DNA of 64,000 nucleotides from Fen-1298 sp050015675 (GCA_050015675.1 JBEKAY010000001.1:1-64000); one strand, 5' to 3'; positions 9,401-17,723 are shown, counted from the stretch's first letter. Translations and numbers: made by a program. Notes: generated from the sequence alone by a model not told the origin.

Positions 9401-10036
9401 TACGACATCGGTTACGGTGGATTAGATCATGTTCTTGCCTCTGGTAAAAATGTGAACGTTCTCGTTCTCGACACAGAAGTGTATTCCAATACCGGAGGTC
9501 AAATGTCGAAATCGACGAACCGCAGCGCGGTTGCAAAATTTGCGGCTGCAGGCAAATCGACGGCAAAGAAAGACCTCAGCCTCATGGCAATGATGTACAA
9601 CAACGTTTATGTGGCGCGCGTAGCGATGGGTGCAAACGATGCGCAGACAGTGCGTGCGTTTATCGAAGCAGAGGCGTACGACGGCCCATCCATCATTATT
9701 GCGTATTCGCACTGCATCGCGCACGGTATCGATATGGCGCGCGGCATGACAAATCAGAAAATTGCAGTCGAGACCGGTTACTTCCCGCTCTTCCGGTATA
9801 ATCCGGAACTGATAAAAGAAGGCAAGAATCCATTTAAACTGGATTCAAAAGCGCCAAAGGGGGCGCTTGCAGACTTCACGTCGATGGAAACACGTTTCAA
9901 TGTGTTGACAAAAAGCGATCCTGACCGTGCAAAAGAATTATTGAAGCTGGCGGAAGAAGATGTTAAAGTCCGTTGGACGATCTATGAACAGTTCGCGCAC
10001 GAAGACGCCAGCGAAAAAATCCCGGCAACAAAATAG
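6446..10036 (+). CDS. nifJ: pyruvate:ferredoxin (flavodoxin) oxidoreductase
   Basis: Single-chain PFOR, which converts pyruvate and CoA to acetyl-CoA and CO2 while reducing ferredoxin or flavodoxin, or runs in the reverse direction. The order is the standard one. The N-terminal pyrimidine-binding domain has YPITPSSNMGEWADEW, followed by the gamma-like domain. Two 4Fe-4S motifs (CIQCNKCAIVCP and CTGCSLCVEVCP) lie around residues 695-770. The C-terminal TPP domain has FSGACSGCGETPY and VLDTEVYSNTGGQMSKST. At 1196 aa it is full length. The DHOD-like gene downstream is a frequent PFOR neighbour. Confidence 0.97.
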   Translation: MSDIKNGREKVTIDGNEAAAYVAHKLNEVIAIYPITPSSNMGEWADEWSAQGRKNLWGTVPQVVEMQSEGGAAGAVHGALQAGALSCTFTASQGLLLMIPNMFKIAGELTSTVFHIAARTLATHALSIFGDHSDVMATRQCGWGMLAANSVQETMDLALISYAATFESRIPFIHFFDGFRTSHEVMKIEQLSDADICAMIDDELIQKHRERALSPDHPVLRGSAQNPDVFFQAREAANLYTDAVPGIVQKAMDKFATLVGREYKLFQYIGAPDAERVIIMMGSGAETAQETVEYLIEKGEKVGLIKVRLYRPFSIEHFVKSIPASVKNIAVLDRTKESGAVGEPLYLDVITALNESIVAGNAPIKSMPRIIGGRYGLSSKEFTPTMVKAVFDEMKKPQPKNHFTVGINDDVSHTSLECDPNFSVEKDDVVRAIFYGLGADGTVGANKNSIKIIGEDTENYAQGYFVYDSKKSGSTTTSHLRFGPRPIHSIYLIDRASFVACHQWFFLEKFNVLQAAIPSSTFLLNSIYGKDEVWNHLPRHIQKQLIDKKMKLFVIDAYDVAKKTGMGSRVNTIMQTCFFAISGVLPKEEAIKAIKYSIQKTYGRKGEAVVQKNYQAVDQTLANLFEVKIPASVTSTIEMPLVVSDKAPDFVKNVLAKIIAGDGDQLPVSAMPNDGTFPTASAQWEKRNIALEIPVWEMDICIQCNKCAIVCPHAAIRTKVFDPVKLASAPANFKSMDYKGPEYKRMKYSVQVAPEDCTGCSLCVEVCPAKSKKEAKIKAINMKPQPPIRDQEKANFEFFLSLPEVDRRNVKVDTVKGSQFLRPLFEFSGACSGCGETPYIKLASQLFGDRMMVANATGCTSIYGGNLPTTPWAKNIDGRGPAWSNSLFEDNAEFGLGMRLTADKLNAMAKEYVTKLTTDIGVDLATALIEAVQKNEAEIYEQRERVEILKNKLAVINKPEAKRLLTLADNLVKRSIWIMGGDGWAYDIGYGGLDHVLASGKNVNVLVLDTEVYSNTGGQMSKSTNRSAVAKFAAAGKSTAKKDLSLMAMMYNNVYVARVAMGANDAQTVRAFIEAEAYDGPSIIIAYSHCIAHGIDMARGMTNQKIAVETGYFPLFRYNPELIKEGKNPFKLDSKAPKGALADFTSMETRFNVLTKSDPDRAKELLKLAEEDVKVRWTIYEQFAHEDASEKIPATK

Positions 10037-10159
10037 CGAGGAACGCTTCGTAAAAAGTAATCGTTCATACTCATGCAGCCTTGCAATGTGGAGGGCGGCA
10101 TCTGTATCTCTCTTGTAAATGTTTTCTATTGGTCTCATTAGTATGAGGAGTAGAATACG

Positions 10160-11158
10160 ATGGATCTTTCAACAACGTATCTTGGAATGAAATTAAAAAA
10201 TCCTCTTGTCGTCTCGGCAAGTCCGCTGTCTCGCTCAATGGAATCCATGCGGCGGCTTGAAGATGCGGGCGCTTCGGCAATTGTTATGCATTCTTTATTT
10301 GAAGAACAGATCACGCACGAAGAAGCGTCGCTGGAGCACTACAAATCGTACGGTACGGAAAGTTATGCAGAAGCGCTTTCCTATTTCCCTGATACGGGCG
10401 ATTATCATTTCGGTCCGAATGAATATTTGGAGTTGGTGGCAAAAGCATCAAGTAGGTTAGAGATTCCCATTATCGCCAGTCTCAATGGTGTCACGCCGGG
10501 CGGTTGGACTAACTACGCGAGTGAAATGGTTGAGGCAGGTGCATCGGCGTTGGAATTGAATGTCTATTATATTCCTACTGATGGAACAGTACCCGGCGTA
10601 GAAGTTGAAAACCGGTATTCAGATATATTAAAACAAGTACGGAGCACAGTGAAAATTCCACTCGCAATCAAATTAAGCCCGTTTTTTAGTTCTATCCCAA
10701 ACATTGCGCAACGTCTTGTGAGCGAAGGTGCAGATGGCCTCGTACTCTTCAATCGTTTCTATCAACCCGATATTGATCTTGAAGAGTTAGACGTGAAGCC
10801 AGGTGTTGGGTTAAGCGATTCGTACGCGAACCGTTTGCCTATGCGCTGGATTGGGATTCTTCATGGAAAAGTAAAGACAAGTTTAGCAGCAACAAGCGGT
10901 ATCCACACGGCAGAAGATGTGCTCAAACTGACGATGGTAGGTGCCGATGTAACGATGATGTGTTCTGCGCTGCTGATGCATGGCCCGGAACATATCAGCA
11001 AAGTAGTAAAAGATGTCGAGCATTGGATGAAGGAACACGAATACGAATCTATCGAACAGATGAAGGGAAGTCTCAGTCATAAATCCATTGCTGAACCGTC
11101 TGCCTACGAACGTGCGAATTATATGAAAGCGCTCAATCGCTATAAACTTCTTGTGTAG
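10160..11158 (+). CDS. dihydroorotate dehydrogenase-like FMN protein
   Basis: 332-aa TIM-barrel flavoprotein of the DHOD superfamily. The start MDLSTTYLGMKLKNPLVVSA is the typical DHOD opening, and later segments LELNVYYIP, IKLSPFFSS and the glycine-rich TSGIHTAEDVLK match the substrate and FMN-phosphate regions. It belongs to a variant often encoded beside PFOR and annotated as DHOD-like. The classical catalytic base region is altered, so pyrimidine synthesis is uncertain and the electron partner may be ferredoxin. GAGGAG lies upstream of the ATG. It is probably co-transcribed with nifJ (123-nt gap). Confidence 0.85.
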   Translation: MDLSTTYLGMKLKNPLVVSASPLSRSMESMRRLEDAGASAIVMHSLFEEQITHEEASLEHYKSYGTESYAEALSYFPDTGDYHFGPNEYLELVAKASSRLEIPIIASLNGVTPGGWTNYASEMVEAGASALELNVYYIPTDGTVPGVEVENRYSDILKQVRSTVKIPLAIKLSPFFSSIPNIAQRLVSEGADGLVLFNRFYQPDIDLEELDVKPGVGLSDSYANRLPMRWIGILHGKVKTSLAATSGIHTAEDVLKLTMVGADVTMMCSALLMHGPEHISKVVKDVEHWMKEHEYESIEQMKGSLSHKSIAEPSAYERANYMKALNRYKLLV

Positions 11159-11203
11159 GAACTGATTACTCTTTACCTGTGTTCTTGGGTGAAGAGAATC
11201 GGT

Positions 11204-11581
11204 ATGAGAAAGCGTGAAGAGAATCAGATGAGAAAAAAAATCTTGGTGAAAGCACTCGGGAAAAACTTGGACAAAATGTCCAAGTCCCCATGGGTGGGTT
11301 CACTCAGAGACGCAAAGGACCTTATCTGTCCGTTCTGTGATCAACCGGTTCAACCATGCAAATCGAATCCTTCGGCAATGTGCGAGCGTATGCTGCTTGG
11401 CGGGACCGAAGAAAAAGAACTTGTGGACGCGCTGAAAAATTCTTCCGGCAGCCGTTTGGGTGTGTGCCTCTCGTGCGGCAAACAAATTTCGATGGCGCAT
11501 TTCAGGAAGCATCCAACCGCAGAACTTTGTACTCGGTGCGTCAAGAAGGGTAAAAAAACGAAGTCAAAGAAAGTAGCATAA
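11204..11581 (+). CDS. DksA/TraR-like zinc-finger protein
   Basis: Small basic protein of about 125 aa with a C-terminal four-cysteine finger, CLSCGKQISMAHFRKHP...CTRC, resembling the DksA/TraR zinc finger in which Ile and His-rich spacers separate two CxxC pairs. An earlier CPFCDQPVQPC pair adds a second possible metal site. It lacks the long coiled coil with an acidic tip of true DksA, so a stringent-response role is not certain. The start is ambiguous: ATG 11204 or 11228, each preceded by a GAAGAGAATC repeat. The Lys-rich tail KKGKKTKSKKVA suggests nucleic-acid contact. Confidence 0.7.
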   Translation: MRKREENQMRKKILVKALGKNLDKMSKSPWVGSLRDAKDLICPFCDQPVQPCKSNPSAMCERMLLGGTEEKELVDALKNSSGSRLGVCLSCGKQISMAHFRKHPTAELCTRCVKKGKKTKSKKVA

Positions 11582-11649
11582 CCTGATTTTTCCCTTTGAG
11601 GAGTTCCACGAAGCAAAGAAAGGTGGAATTCTTTCTCTCCGAAATAACC

Positions 11650-13035
11650 ATGCAACATATCAACGACCATCTTCTTTCCATCCTGAAACAATTTGATCGT
11701 CCGGGTCCGCGCTACACAAGTTATCCCACAGCGCCGGTGTTCTCTGCCGAATATACCGCGAAACGCTTTGAAGACGACCTGATCGAAAACAATCATAACA
11801 GCTCCGCGCCATTATCACTCTATCTCCATATTCCTTTTTGCGACACACTATGTTACTTTTGCGGATGCACGACAATTATTACAAAGAACCGCGAAAAGAT
11901 ATCCGAATATCTCATCGCGTTGAAGAAAGAAATTGATCACACGGCATCGTTCATTGGCAAAGAGAGAAAAGTTGTGCAGATGGCATGGGGCGGCGGCACA
12001 CCATCATATCTTACACCGGAAGAAATCAGCGGGCTTTCAAAATTTATACGGGAGCGGTTCACATTTTCAGATACTGCTGAAATCAGTGTAGAGATTGATC
12101 CGCGTGAACTCACATTCGATCACCTCAAAGCTTTTGTCGAAAGCGGAGCGAATCGGCTTAGTCTCGGTGTACAAGATTTTAATGATGATGTGCAAAAAGC
12201 AGTCAATCGCATTCAACCGGAAAAATTGACACAGCAGGTTTTTCATTGGTCGCGAGAGCTTGGAATCAAAAGTATTAATGTAGACCTCATTTATGGTCTG
12301 CCCTTGCAGACGGTGGAGTCGTTTAAGACGACGCTCGAAAAAGTGATTGAGTTGTCGCCGGAGCGGATTGCCGTATTCAACTTTGCATTTGTGCCCTGGA
12401 TGAAGCCGCATCAAAAACTCCTCCACCAGGATCAATTACCGACTGCGGAAGAAAAATTACATCTACTGCAGTTAACGATCAACACACTCATAAACGCGGG
12501 GTACGTCTATGTAGGCATGGATCATTTCGCCAAGCCGACAGATGAACTGGCGCGCGAACAAAAACGCAAAACGTTGCACCGAAACTTTCAAGGATATTCT
12601 ATAAAAGCGGGTACCGATCTGTTTGGTTTCGGCATGTCTGCGATTTCGCACTTTGGAACAGTGTATGCACAGAATACAAAAGATCTCTCTGTATATTACG
12701 GTGCAATTCAAAATGGGCATTTTCCAACAATCGTTGGCTACAAAATGACGCCTGACGATGAAGTGCGCAAGTTTGTCATTATGCGTTTGATGTGTGACCT
12801 CGAACTTGATAAGCGAGAAGTAGAACGGCGTTTCGGAATTGTTTTCGATGAATATTTTTCCGATGCACAAGTGAAGTTAAAAGAATTTTTACCACTCGGA
12901 CTTCTTTCCCTTGAAGAGGATCGCATTATCGTAAGCGATTCCGGCAGATTCGTTCTTCGAAACATTGCCATGTGTTTCGACGCTTATTTGCGTGCAATGA
13001 CGAAGGAGAAGCCGATTTTTTCCCGCACAGTGTAA
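11650..13035 (+). CDS. hemN: oxygen-independent coproporphyrinogen III oxidase
   Basis: Radical SAM enzyme that decarboxylates coproporphyrinogen III to protoporphyrinogen IX in haem synthesis without oxygen. The N-terminus has GPRYTSYPTAPVF, then the radical SAM signature HIPFCDTLCYFCGC with the HemN-type fourth cysteine, then WGGGTPSYL and LSLGVQDFN. The length of 461 aa fits true HemN rather than HemW-like paralogues. I chose ATG 11650 because it begins directly before the conserved LLxxFDRPGPRYTSYP region; an in-frame extension to 11596 is not conserved-looking. A haem enzyme supply fits the multihaem ActA encoded later in the window. Confidence 0.95.
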   Translation: MQHINDHLLSILKQFDRPGPRYTSYPTAPVFSAEYTAKRFEDDLIENNHNSSAPLSLYLHIPFCDTLCYFCGCTTIITKNREKISEYLIALKKEIDHTASFIGKERKVVQMAWGGGTPSYLTPEEISGLSKFIRERFTFSDTAEISVEIDPRELTFDHLKAFVESGANRLSLGVQDFNDDVQKAVNRIQPEKLTQQVFHWSRELGIKSINVDLIYGLPLQTVESFKTTLEKVIELSPERIAVFNFAFVPWMKPHQKLLHQDQLPTAEEKLHLLQLTINTLINAGYVYVGMDHFAKPTDELAREQKRKTLHRNFQGYSIKAGTDLFGFGMSAISHFGTVYAQNTKDLSVYYGAIQNGHFPTIVGYKMTPDDEVRKFVIMRLMCDLELDKREVERRFGIVFDEYFSDAQVKLKEFLPLGLLSLEEDRIIVSDSGRFVLRNIAMCFDAYLRAMTKEKPIFSRTV

Positions 13036-13230
13036 TCAAGCGAAGCAGCTCCCACTGGCATATAGCTGTGCCGAAGAAGAGCTGTAATTTACAATCCTCG
13101 ATACTTCATCCAGACATGTATATTTCATAAAAGATTAATTATCTCAACGTAAAATTTACTTGAGTGTCTAGCAATTTTAGATTAATCTTGTAATTATAAT
13201 TTGTTGAGAATTTAATTATTTTTTAATGCT

Positions 13231-15099
13231 ATGAAATATATTTCCCTCCTTCTCTTATTTATCAATCTTAAAGTTCTTGCAGCTGGAACGGTAGATGAAG
13301 ACTCCCTTTATCTTATTAGGAATTATGTAAAATCCGAGTGCAAAATTCCAATGAGAGATGGAGTTATGCTCTCTACGATAATTTACTCTCCGAAAGATAC
13401 TTCAAATAAATATCCGCTGCTTCTTTTCAGAACGCCGTATAATATTGCACCATATGGAACAGATATGGGATTTTCACCAAGAAGAGGATTGTCGGCTGCA
13501 TTCATAAGAGAAGGATATATTTTTGTGCTTCAGGATGTAAGAGGAAGATTTATGTCGGAAGGAATATTCCGGCATATGACTCCTTTTATCGACGATAAAA
13601 AAACGGATGACGATATCGATGAAAGTTCAGATGCATATGATACGATTGAATGGTTGATAAAGAATTTGAAGAATCATAACAATAGAGCCGGAATGTGGGG
13701 AATATCTTATCCGGGATTTTACACATCTTATGCAGCTATCAATGCACACCCCGCTTTGAAATGCGTATCACCGCAAGCTCCAATAGGAGATTGGTTTTTT
13801 GATGACATGCATCATCACGGAGCTTTCTTCCTGGCGCCTAACTTCGACTTTCTTTCATCTATGGATCTGCCAAGACATGGTTTAACCAAAGATTGGATTA
13901 ATGCTTTCAACTGGAAAATATCGGATGGATATAACTTCTTCTTGCGTTTAGAACCGTTACAAAATGTAATAACTAGATATTTCGGCGACTCTATTTCTTT
14001 TTGGAATGATATCGTAGCTCATCCGAACTATGATGAATTCTGGCAAAAAAGAAACATCCTTTCTCATTTGAAAAACATTAAGCCCGCCGTGCTTACTGTT
14101 GGCGGCTGGTATGATGCCGAAGATCTCTATGGAACATTTCACACGTATCAATGCATAGAAAAAAACAATTCCGGAATCAACAATACATTAGTCATCGGTC
14201 CGTGGATACACGGAGGATGGGCAAGAACAGATGGCTCGTTCCTGGGAAATGTATCGTTCGGCAGTAAGACATCACTCTATTATCGTGACAGCATTGAACT
14301 TCCCTTTTTTAACTATTACTTAAAAGATAAAGGCTTGTTGAATTTACCCGAAGCTACAATGTTCATGACCGGCAATAACGAATGGAAAAAGTTTGAGAGA
14401 TGGCCGCCGGAAAATTTAGATTCAAAGAAATTATATTTTCGTTCAAACGAGCGGCTGACGTATGATCCTCCTCTATCAAACGAATCTTCCTTTGATGAAT
14501 TCGTAAGCGATCCACATAAACCGGTACCTTATACAGAAGACATCGCTTTTGGTATGACAAAGGAATACATGACCGACGATCAGCGTTTTGCCTCTAGAAG
14601 GCCGGATGTGCTCTTCTATGAAACAGATATATTACATGAAGATATAATTTTGGCTGGACCATCAACGGCACATCTGAAAGTTTCTACAACAGGAAGTGAT
14701 GCCGATTGGATAGTAAAACTCATAGATGTGTATCCAGAGGACGCACCGGATAATCCAACAACTCGCACCGGAAAGAAAATGAGTGGATATCAACAAATGG
14801 TAAGGAGTGAGGTTATCAGAGGCCGGTATAGAAAGAGTTACGAAAAACCGGTTCCGTTCCATCCCGGCAAAGTAGAAGAGGTAAATCTGGAATTACAGGA
14901 TGTGCTTCATTGTTTCAAGAATGGCCATAAAATTATGGTGCAGATTCAAAGTACCTGGTTTCCTCTGGTAGATTTGAATCCCCAGAAGTACGTAGAGAAT
15001 ATTTATAAGGCGAACACCGAAGATTTTATAAAAGCGATTCATAAGGTGTACCATCGGCCGGCAGAAGCTTCTTTCCTTGAAGTCGGAGTTCTAAGGTAA
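13231..15099 (+). CDS. secreted CocE/NonD family hydrolase (X-Pro dipeptidyl-peptidase S15 type)
   Basis: 622-aa alpha/beta hydrolase with an N-terminal signal peptide (MKYISLLLLFINLKVLAAG). The nucleophile elbow GISYPG places Ser159, GGWYDAED is the probable acid region and GPWIHGGW carries the His. A C-terminal jelly-roll domain (about residues 440-610), typical of S15/CocE enzymes, follows. Family members cleave Xaa-Pro dipeptides, cocaine-type esters or acyl groups; the substrate here is unknown. The gene is AT-richer than hemN before it and stands alone. Confidence 0.88.
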   Translation: MKYISLLLLFINLKVLAAGTVDEDSLYLIRNYVKSECKIPMRDGVMLSTIIYSPKDTSNKYPLLLFRTPYNIAPYGTDMGFSPRRGLSAAFIREGYIFVLQDVRGRFMSEGIFRHMTPFIDDKKTDDDIDESSDAYDTIEWLIKNLKNHNNRAGMWGISYPGFYTSYAAINAHPALKCVSPQAPIGDWFFDDMHHHGAFFLAPNFDFLSSMDLPRHGLTKDWINAFNWKISDGYNFFLRLEPLQNVITRYFGDSISFWNDIVAHPNYDEFWQKRNILSHLKNIKPAVLTVGGWYDAEDLYGTFHTYQCIEKNNSGINNTLVIGPWIHGGWARTDGSFLGNVSFGSKTSLYYRDSIELPFFNYYLKDKGLLNLPEATMFMTGNNEWKKFERWPPENLDSKKLYFRSNERLTYDPPLSNESSFDEFVSDPHKPVPYTEDIAFGMTKEYMTDDQRFASRRPDVLFYETDILHEDIILAGPSTAHLKVSTTGSDADWIVKLIDVYPEDAPDNPTTRTGKKMSGYQQMVRSEVIRGRYRKSYEKPVPFHPGKVEEVNLELQDVLHCFKNGHKIMVQIQSTWFPLVDLNPQKYVENIYKANTEDFIKAIHKVYHRPAEASFLEVGVLR

Positions 15100-15520
15100 A
15101 TATTCAAAAGGCGGCTTTAACAGATCTCTATGATGCGGAAATTTTTTACACTATAAATTGACTCGTGTAATTCAGAAGGTTTAAATTTTATCGCAGGATT
15201 CAATCTCAATCTCAACGTAAAAATTCTTCCGAGGCACCAATAAACCTGGAAAATGTCCGACGGGGTGTCGGACTCGACTTCGCACCCTAAGACCCGTAAC
15301 CATTTTTACAAGTGCTACAACCATCGAATTACTTATTGGGATCGATCAACTCGTCTCCAAAGTGGAAAGGAAGGTCGTTAGATTGCAACTATAACTTAAA
15401 ATTTGAAAATTTGTTTTGCAGCCTAAATTTCATGCACATCCTTCCGCTTAAGTAAAATTCATATGCCTGCATAAATATTCACTTATTTAAACTCCGGGCT
15501 AATATTTTTTGTTCCAACTA
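15100..15520 (+). other. intergenic region upstream of the ilv promoter
   Basis: About 420 nt with no credible gene. The notable content is a paired-repeat element at 15255-15273. The rest is AT-rich, without obvious promoters or repeats. Confidence 0.5.
15255..15273 (+). other. strong stem-loop with an alternative pairing partner
   Basis: GTCCGAC and GTCGGAC form a perfect 7-bp stem around a GGGGT loop. The same loop and 3' arm can instead pair further downstream (GGGTG with CACCC, and TCG with CGA). Two exclusive structures are therefore possible, or a loop pseudoknot with ACCC. There is no T run, so it is not a simple terminator for the gene upstream. Confidence 0.4.
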
Positions 15521-15549
15521 TTGACAAACTGAAAAGAATTTCGTATGGT
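15521..15549 (+). promoter_or_regulatory. candidate sigma70 promoter of the ilv cluster
   Basis: A perfect TTGACA, a 17-nt spacer and TATGGT; an overlapping TATAGT lies 5 nt further on. Transcription would start near 15556, about 20 nt before the leader open frame and nearly 300 nt before ilvD, leaving a long untranslated leader for attenuation. Confidence 0.65.
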
Positions 15550-15576
15550 ATAGTAGAATTTATTTACTCAAATACA

Positions 15577-15732
15577 GTGAAACAGAACAATTATATAACC
15601 TCTTCTTCGACAAACGGCATCGCCTCAACAGGCGTCGTGCCGACAATCGTTCTGTCAACTAGTTTCGTATTAGTACCGCTGACTCTTATTCTTAGCCTCG
15701 TGCTTACACTTAGCCTTATTATTGTAGGCTGA
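15577..15732 (+). CDS. ilv leader peptide (putative, 51 aa)
   Basis: Open frame from GTG 15577 to TGA 15730-15732, between a good promoter and ilvD. Its last 20 residues read LVPLTLILSLVLTLSLIIVG: 14 are Leu, Ile or Val and two are Thr, the amino acids whose pathways the downstream cluster supplies. The first half is Ser/Thr/Asn-rich and overlaps a strong hairpin at 15615-15642 (CGGCA-CGCCT against AGGCG-TGCCG). No clear Shine-Dalgarno is visible; GTG 15637 is a shorter alternative start. By analogy to IlvL of enterobacteria, the translating ribosome would act as the sensor. No homology to ilvL is claimed. Confidence 0.6.
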   Translation: MKQNNYITSSSTNGIASTGVVPTIVLSTSFVLVPLTLILSLVLTLSLIIVG

Positions 15733-15737
15733 GTAAA

Positions 15738-15812
15738 GCCAGAGGCGACGAAGCACACCGAAATCGGTATCCAACAAATTCAGGTCTTGCAACGTTCTCC
15801 TCTGGCAGAGGA
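15738..15812 (+). promoter_or_regulatory. putative attenuator switch before ilvD
   Basis: GCCAGAGG (15738-15745), 5 nt after the leader stop codon, is perfectly complementary to CCTCTGGC (15799-15806). The latter also belongs to a compact hairpin TCCTCT-GGC-AGAGGA (15798-15812), followed by an AT-rich run. The two structures exclude each other. A ribosome paused at the leader stop would mask the first arm and let the compact hairpin form. A ribosome stalled earlier at Leu/Ile/Val codons would leave the long-range pair free to form. Whether the hairpin ends transcription or limits ilvD translation cannot be told from sequence. Confidence 0.55.
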
Positions 15813-15848
15813 AGTTCATTATTTATTATGTTTCGAAAGGAACGAACA

Positions 15849-17519
15849 ATGCGATCTGATATCATCAAAAAAGGTTTTGAACGCGCACCACATCGCGCAC
15901 TGCTCCGCGCCACAGGCGTAAAAGAAGCAGATTTCGATAAACCATTTATTGCCGTTGCAAATTCATACGTGGATATCGTGCCAGGCCACGTGCACTTGCA
16001 GGCATTTGGGAAACTTGTGAAGAAAGCCATCCGCGAAGCGGGCGGTGTGCCGTTCGAGTTTAATACCATCGCTGTGGATGACGGTATTGCGATGGGCCAT
16101 GGCGGAATGAAATACAGCCTCCCTTCCCGCGAACTCATTGCCGATTGCATAGAAACAATGATCGAAGGCCATGCATTCGACGGAATGGTCTGTATTCCGA
16201 ACTGCGATAAAATTGTTCCCGGCATGGTGATGGGCGCACTCCGTACCAATATACCCACTTTTTTTGTCACCGGCGGTGCGATGAAAGCGGGAAAAACTCC
16301 CGACGGCAAGACAGTTGATCTGATTTCCGTGTTTGAAGGAGTCGGCGAATACAAATCCGGTACGATAGATGAAAAGCGATTAAAAATTCTTGAAAAATTT
16401 GCATGCCCATCCTGCGGTTCGTGTTCAGGACTTTTTACGGCAAACTCTATGAACTGCCTGTTAGAAGTGATCGGACTGGGCCTACCTTTTAACGGCACCG
16501 CTCTTGCAAAAAGCAAACAGCGGAACGATCTCACAAAGGAAGCCGGAAAAATAATCATGAAATTGATTGAAAAGAACATCCGGCCCCGCGACATCGTCAC
16601 CAAGGATGCGATCGATGATGCTTTTGCCTTGGATATGGCGATGGGCGGAAGTACCAACACGGTGCTGCATACGCTTGCATTTTGCAACGAAGCCGGTATC
16701 GACTATCCGCTTTCACGCATTAATGAAGTGGCAGATAAGATTCCACATTTATCAAAAATCAGTCCGTCCGGCCCCTGGCATATCGAAGATTTGCACAAGG
16801 CAGGCGGCGTTTCCGCAATTCTCCATGAAGTGACACGCAAAGGGGACGATCTGCTGCATCTTGATCGGCTGACCGTGAGTGGAAAAACGTTGCGCAGTAT
16901 TGTTGCGAAAGCAAAAGTGAAGAATGCAGAAGTTATTCGTCCAATAGAAAATCCGCATTCAGCAAAAGGCGGATTAGCAATTCTCTTTGGCAACCTTGCA
17001 CCGGAAGGCGCGGTTATCAAGACTGCCGGCGTCTCTGCTGCTATGCGCAAGCATAGCGGACCGGCGCGAATTTTTGAAAGTCAGGAAGATGCTCAGGCAG
17101 GAATTCTTGCCGGACAGGTTCAAGCCGGCGACGTTGTCGTGATCCGGTACGAGGGTCCCCGCGGCGGACCGGGTATGGTGGAGATGCTTTCACCCACTTC
17201 GGCAATTATGGGAATGGGATTAGGAGATAAAGTTGCGCTCATTACCGACGGACGTTTTTCTGGCGGAACACGCGGTGCATGTATCGGACACGTCTCACCT
17301 GAAGCAGCGAGCGGTGGCCCCATTGCGGCATTACGCGCCAGCGATGTGATCGACATCGACCTCAATGCCCGCACATTGAACGTTCGCTTGAGTGACGAAG
17401 AAATCCGTTCGCGTATTGCAGCTCTGCCAGAATTCAAACCGCGCACAACGAGCAAATGGCTGCGACGGTATTCGTATTTTGTGACCAGTGCCAATACTGG
17501 CGCGGTGTTACGATCATAA
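15849..17519 (+). CDS. ilvD: dihydroxy-acid dehydratase
   Basis: Fe-S dehydratase that converts dihydroxy-acids to the 2-keto acids of valine and isoleucine synthesis. Visible motifs are IPNCDKIVPGMVMG, CPSCGSCSGLFTANSM (cluster cysteines), GGSTNTVLH, and the C-terminal TDGRFSGGTRGACIGHVSPEA. The length is 556 aa. I chose ATG 15849, which has AAAGGA about 7 nt upstream and gives the usual start MRSDIIKKGFERAPHRALLR; ATG 15828 would add seven residues. It is the first structural gene behind the leader and attenuator. Confidence 0.96.
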   Translation: MRSDIIKKGFERAPHRALLRATGVKEADFDKPFIAVANSYVDIVPGHVHLQAFGKLVKKAIREAGGVPFEFNTIAVDDGIAMGHGGMKYSLPSRELIADCIETMIEGHAFDGMVCIPNCDKIVPGMVMGALRTNIPTFFVTGGAMKAGKTPDGKTVDLISVFEGVGEYKSGTIDEKRLKILEKFACPSCGSCSGLFTANSMNCLLEVIGLGLPFNGTALAKSKQRNDLTKEAGKIIMKLIEKNIRPRDIVTKDAIDDAFALDMAMGGSTNTVLHTLAFCNEAGIDYPLSRINEVADKIPHLSKISPSGPWHIEDLHKAGGVSAILHEVTRKGDDLLHLDRLTVSGKTLRSIVAKAKVKNAEVIRPIENPHSAKGGLAILFGNLAPEGAVIKTAGVSAAMRKHSGPARIFESQEDAQAGILAGQVQAGDVVVIRYEGPRGGPGMVEMLSPTSAIMGMGLGDKVALITDGRFSGGTRGACIGHVSPEAASGGPIAALRASDVIDIDLNARTLNVRLSDEEIRSRIAALPEFKPRTTSKWLRRYSYFVTSANTGAVLRS

Positions 17520-17609
17520 ACTATAAACGCATGACGGATGCGGTTCCGGAACGAGACCGCCGGCATGAGAAAGGTGTTGAGAAAATCGTACAAGCAAACG
17601 AAACAACAG

Positions 17610-17723
17610 GAAATAACCGGATATGAAATTTTCATCCGATGTCTTGTGGCAGAAGATGTTGATGTGATCTTCGGATATCCGGGCGCATCGACCATCGGTA
17701 TTTATGATGCACTCTACGATCCG
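17610..17723 (+). repeat. partial duplicate of the ilvB N-terminus (copy 1; copy 2 at 17835-17948)
   Basis: Translated, this stretch (TGYEIFIRCLV...FGYPGASTIGIYDALYD) matches the start of the acetolactate synthase proper (TGAEIFVRSLV...FGYPGGVVIGIYDVLHD) at about 23 of 38 residues. The two copies are in the same frame, 225 nt apart, with no stop between them. The DNA has diverged, so the duplication is old or came from a related ilvB. Confidence 0.75.

Noticed and set aside
15719..16687. Long open frame on the minus strand opposite ilvD (322 codons)
   Set aside because: It lies opposite a perfectly conserved ilvD with normal family motifs; its translation has no recognisable domain and it reflects codon bias of the + strand gene.
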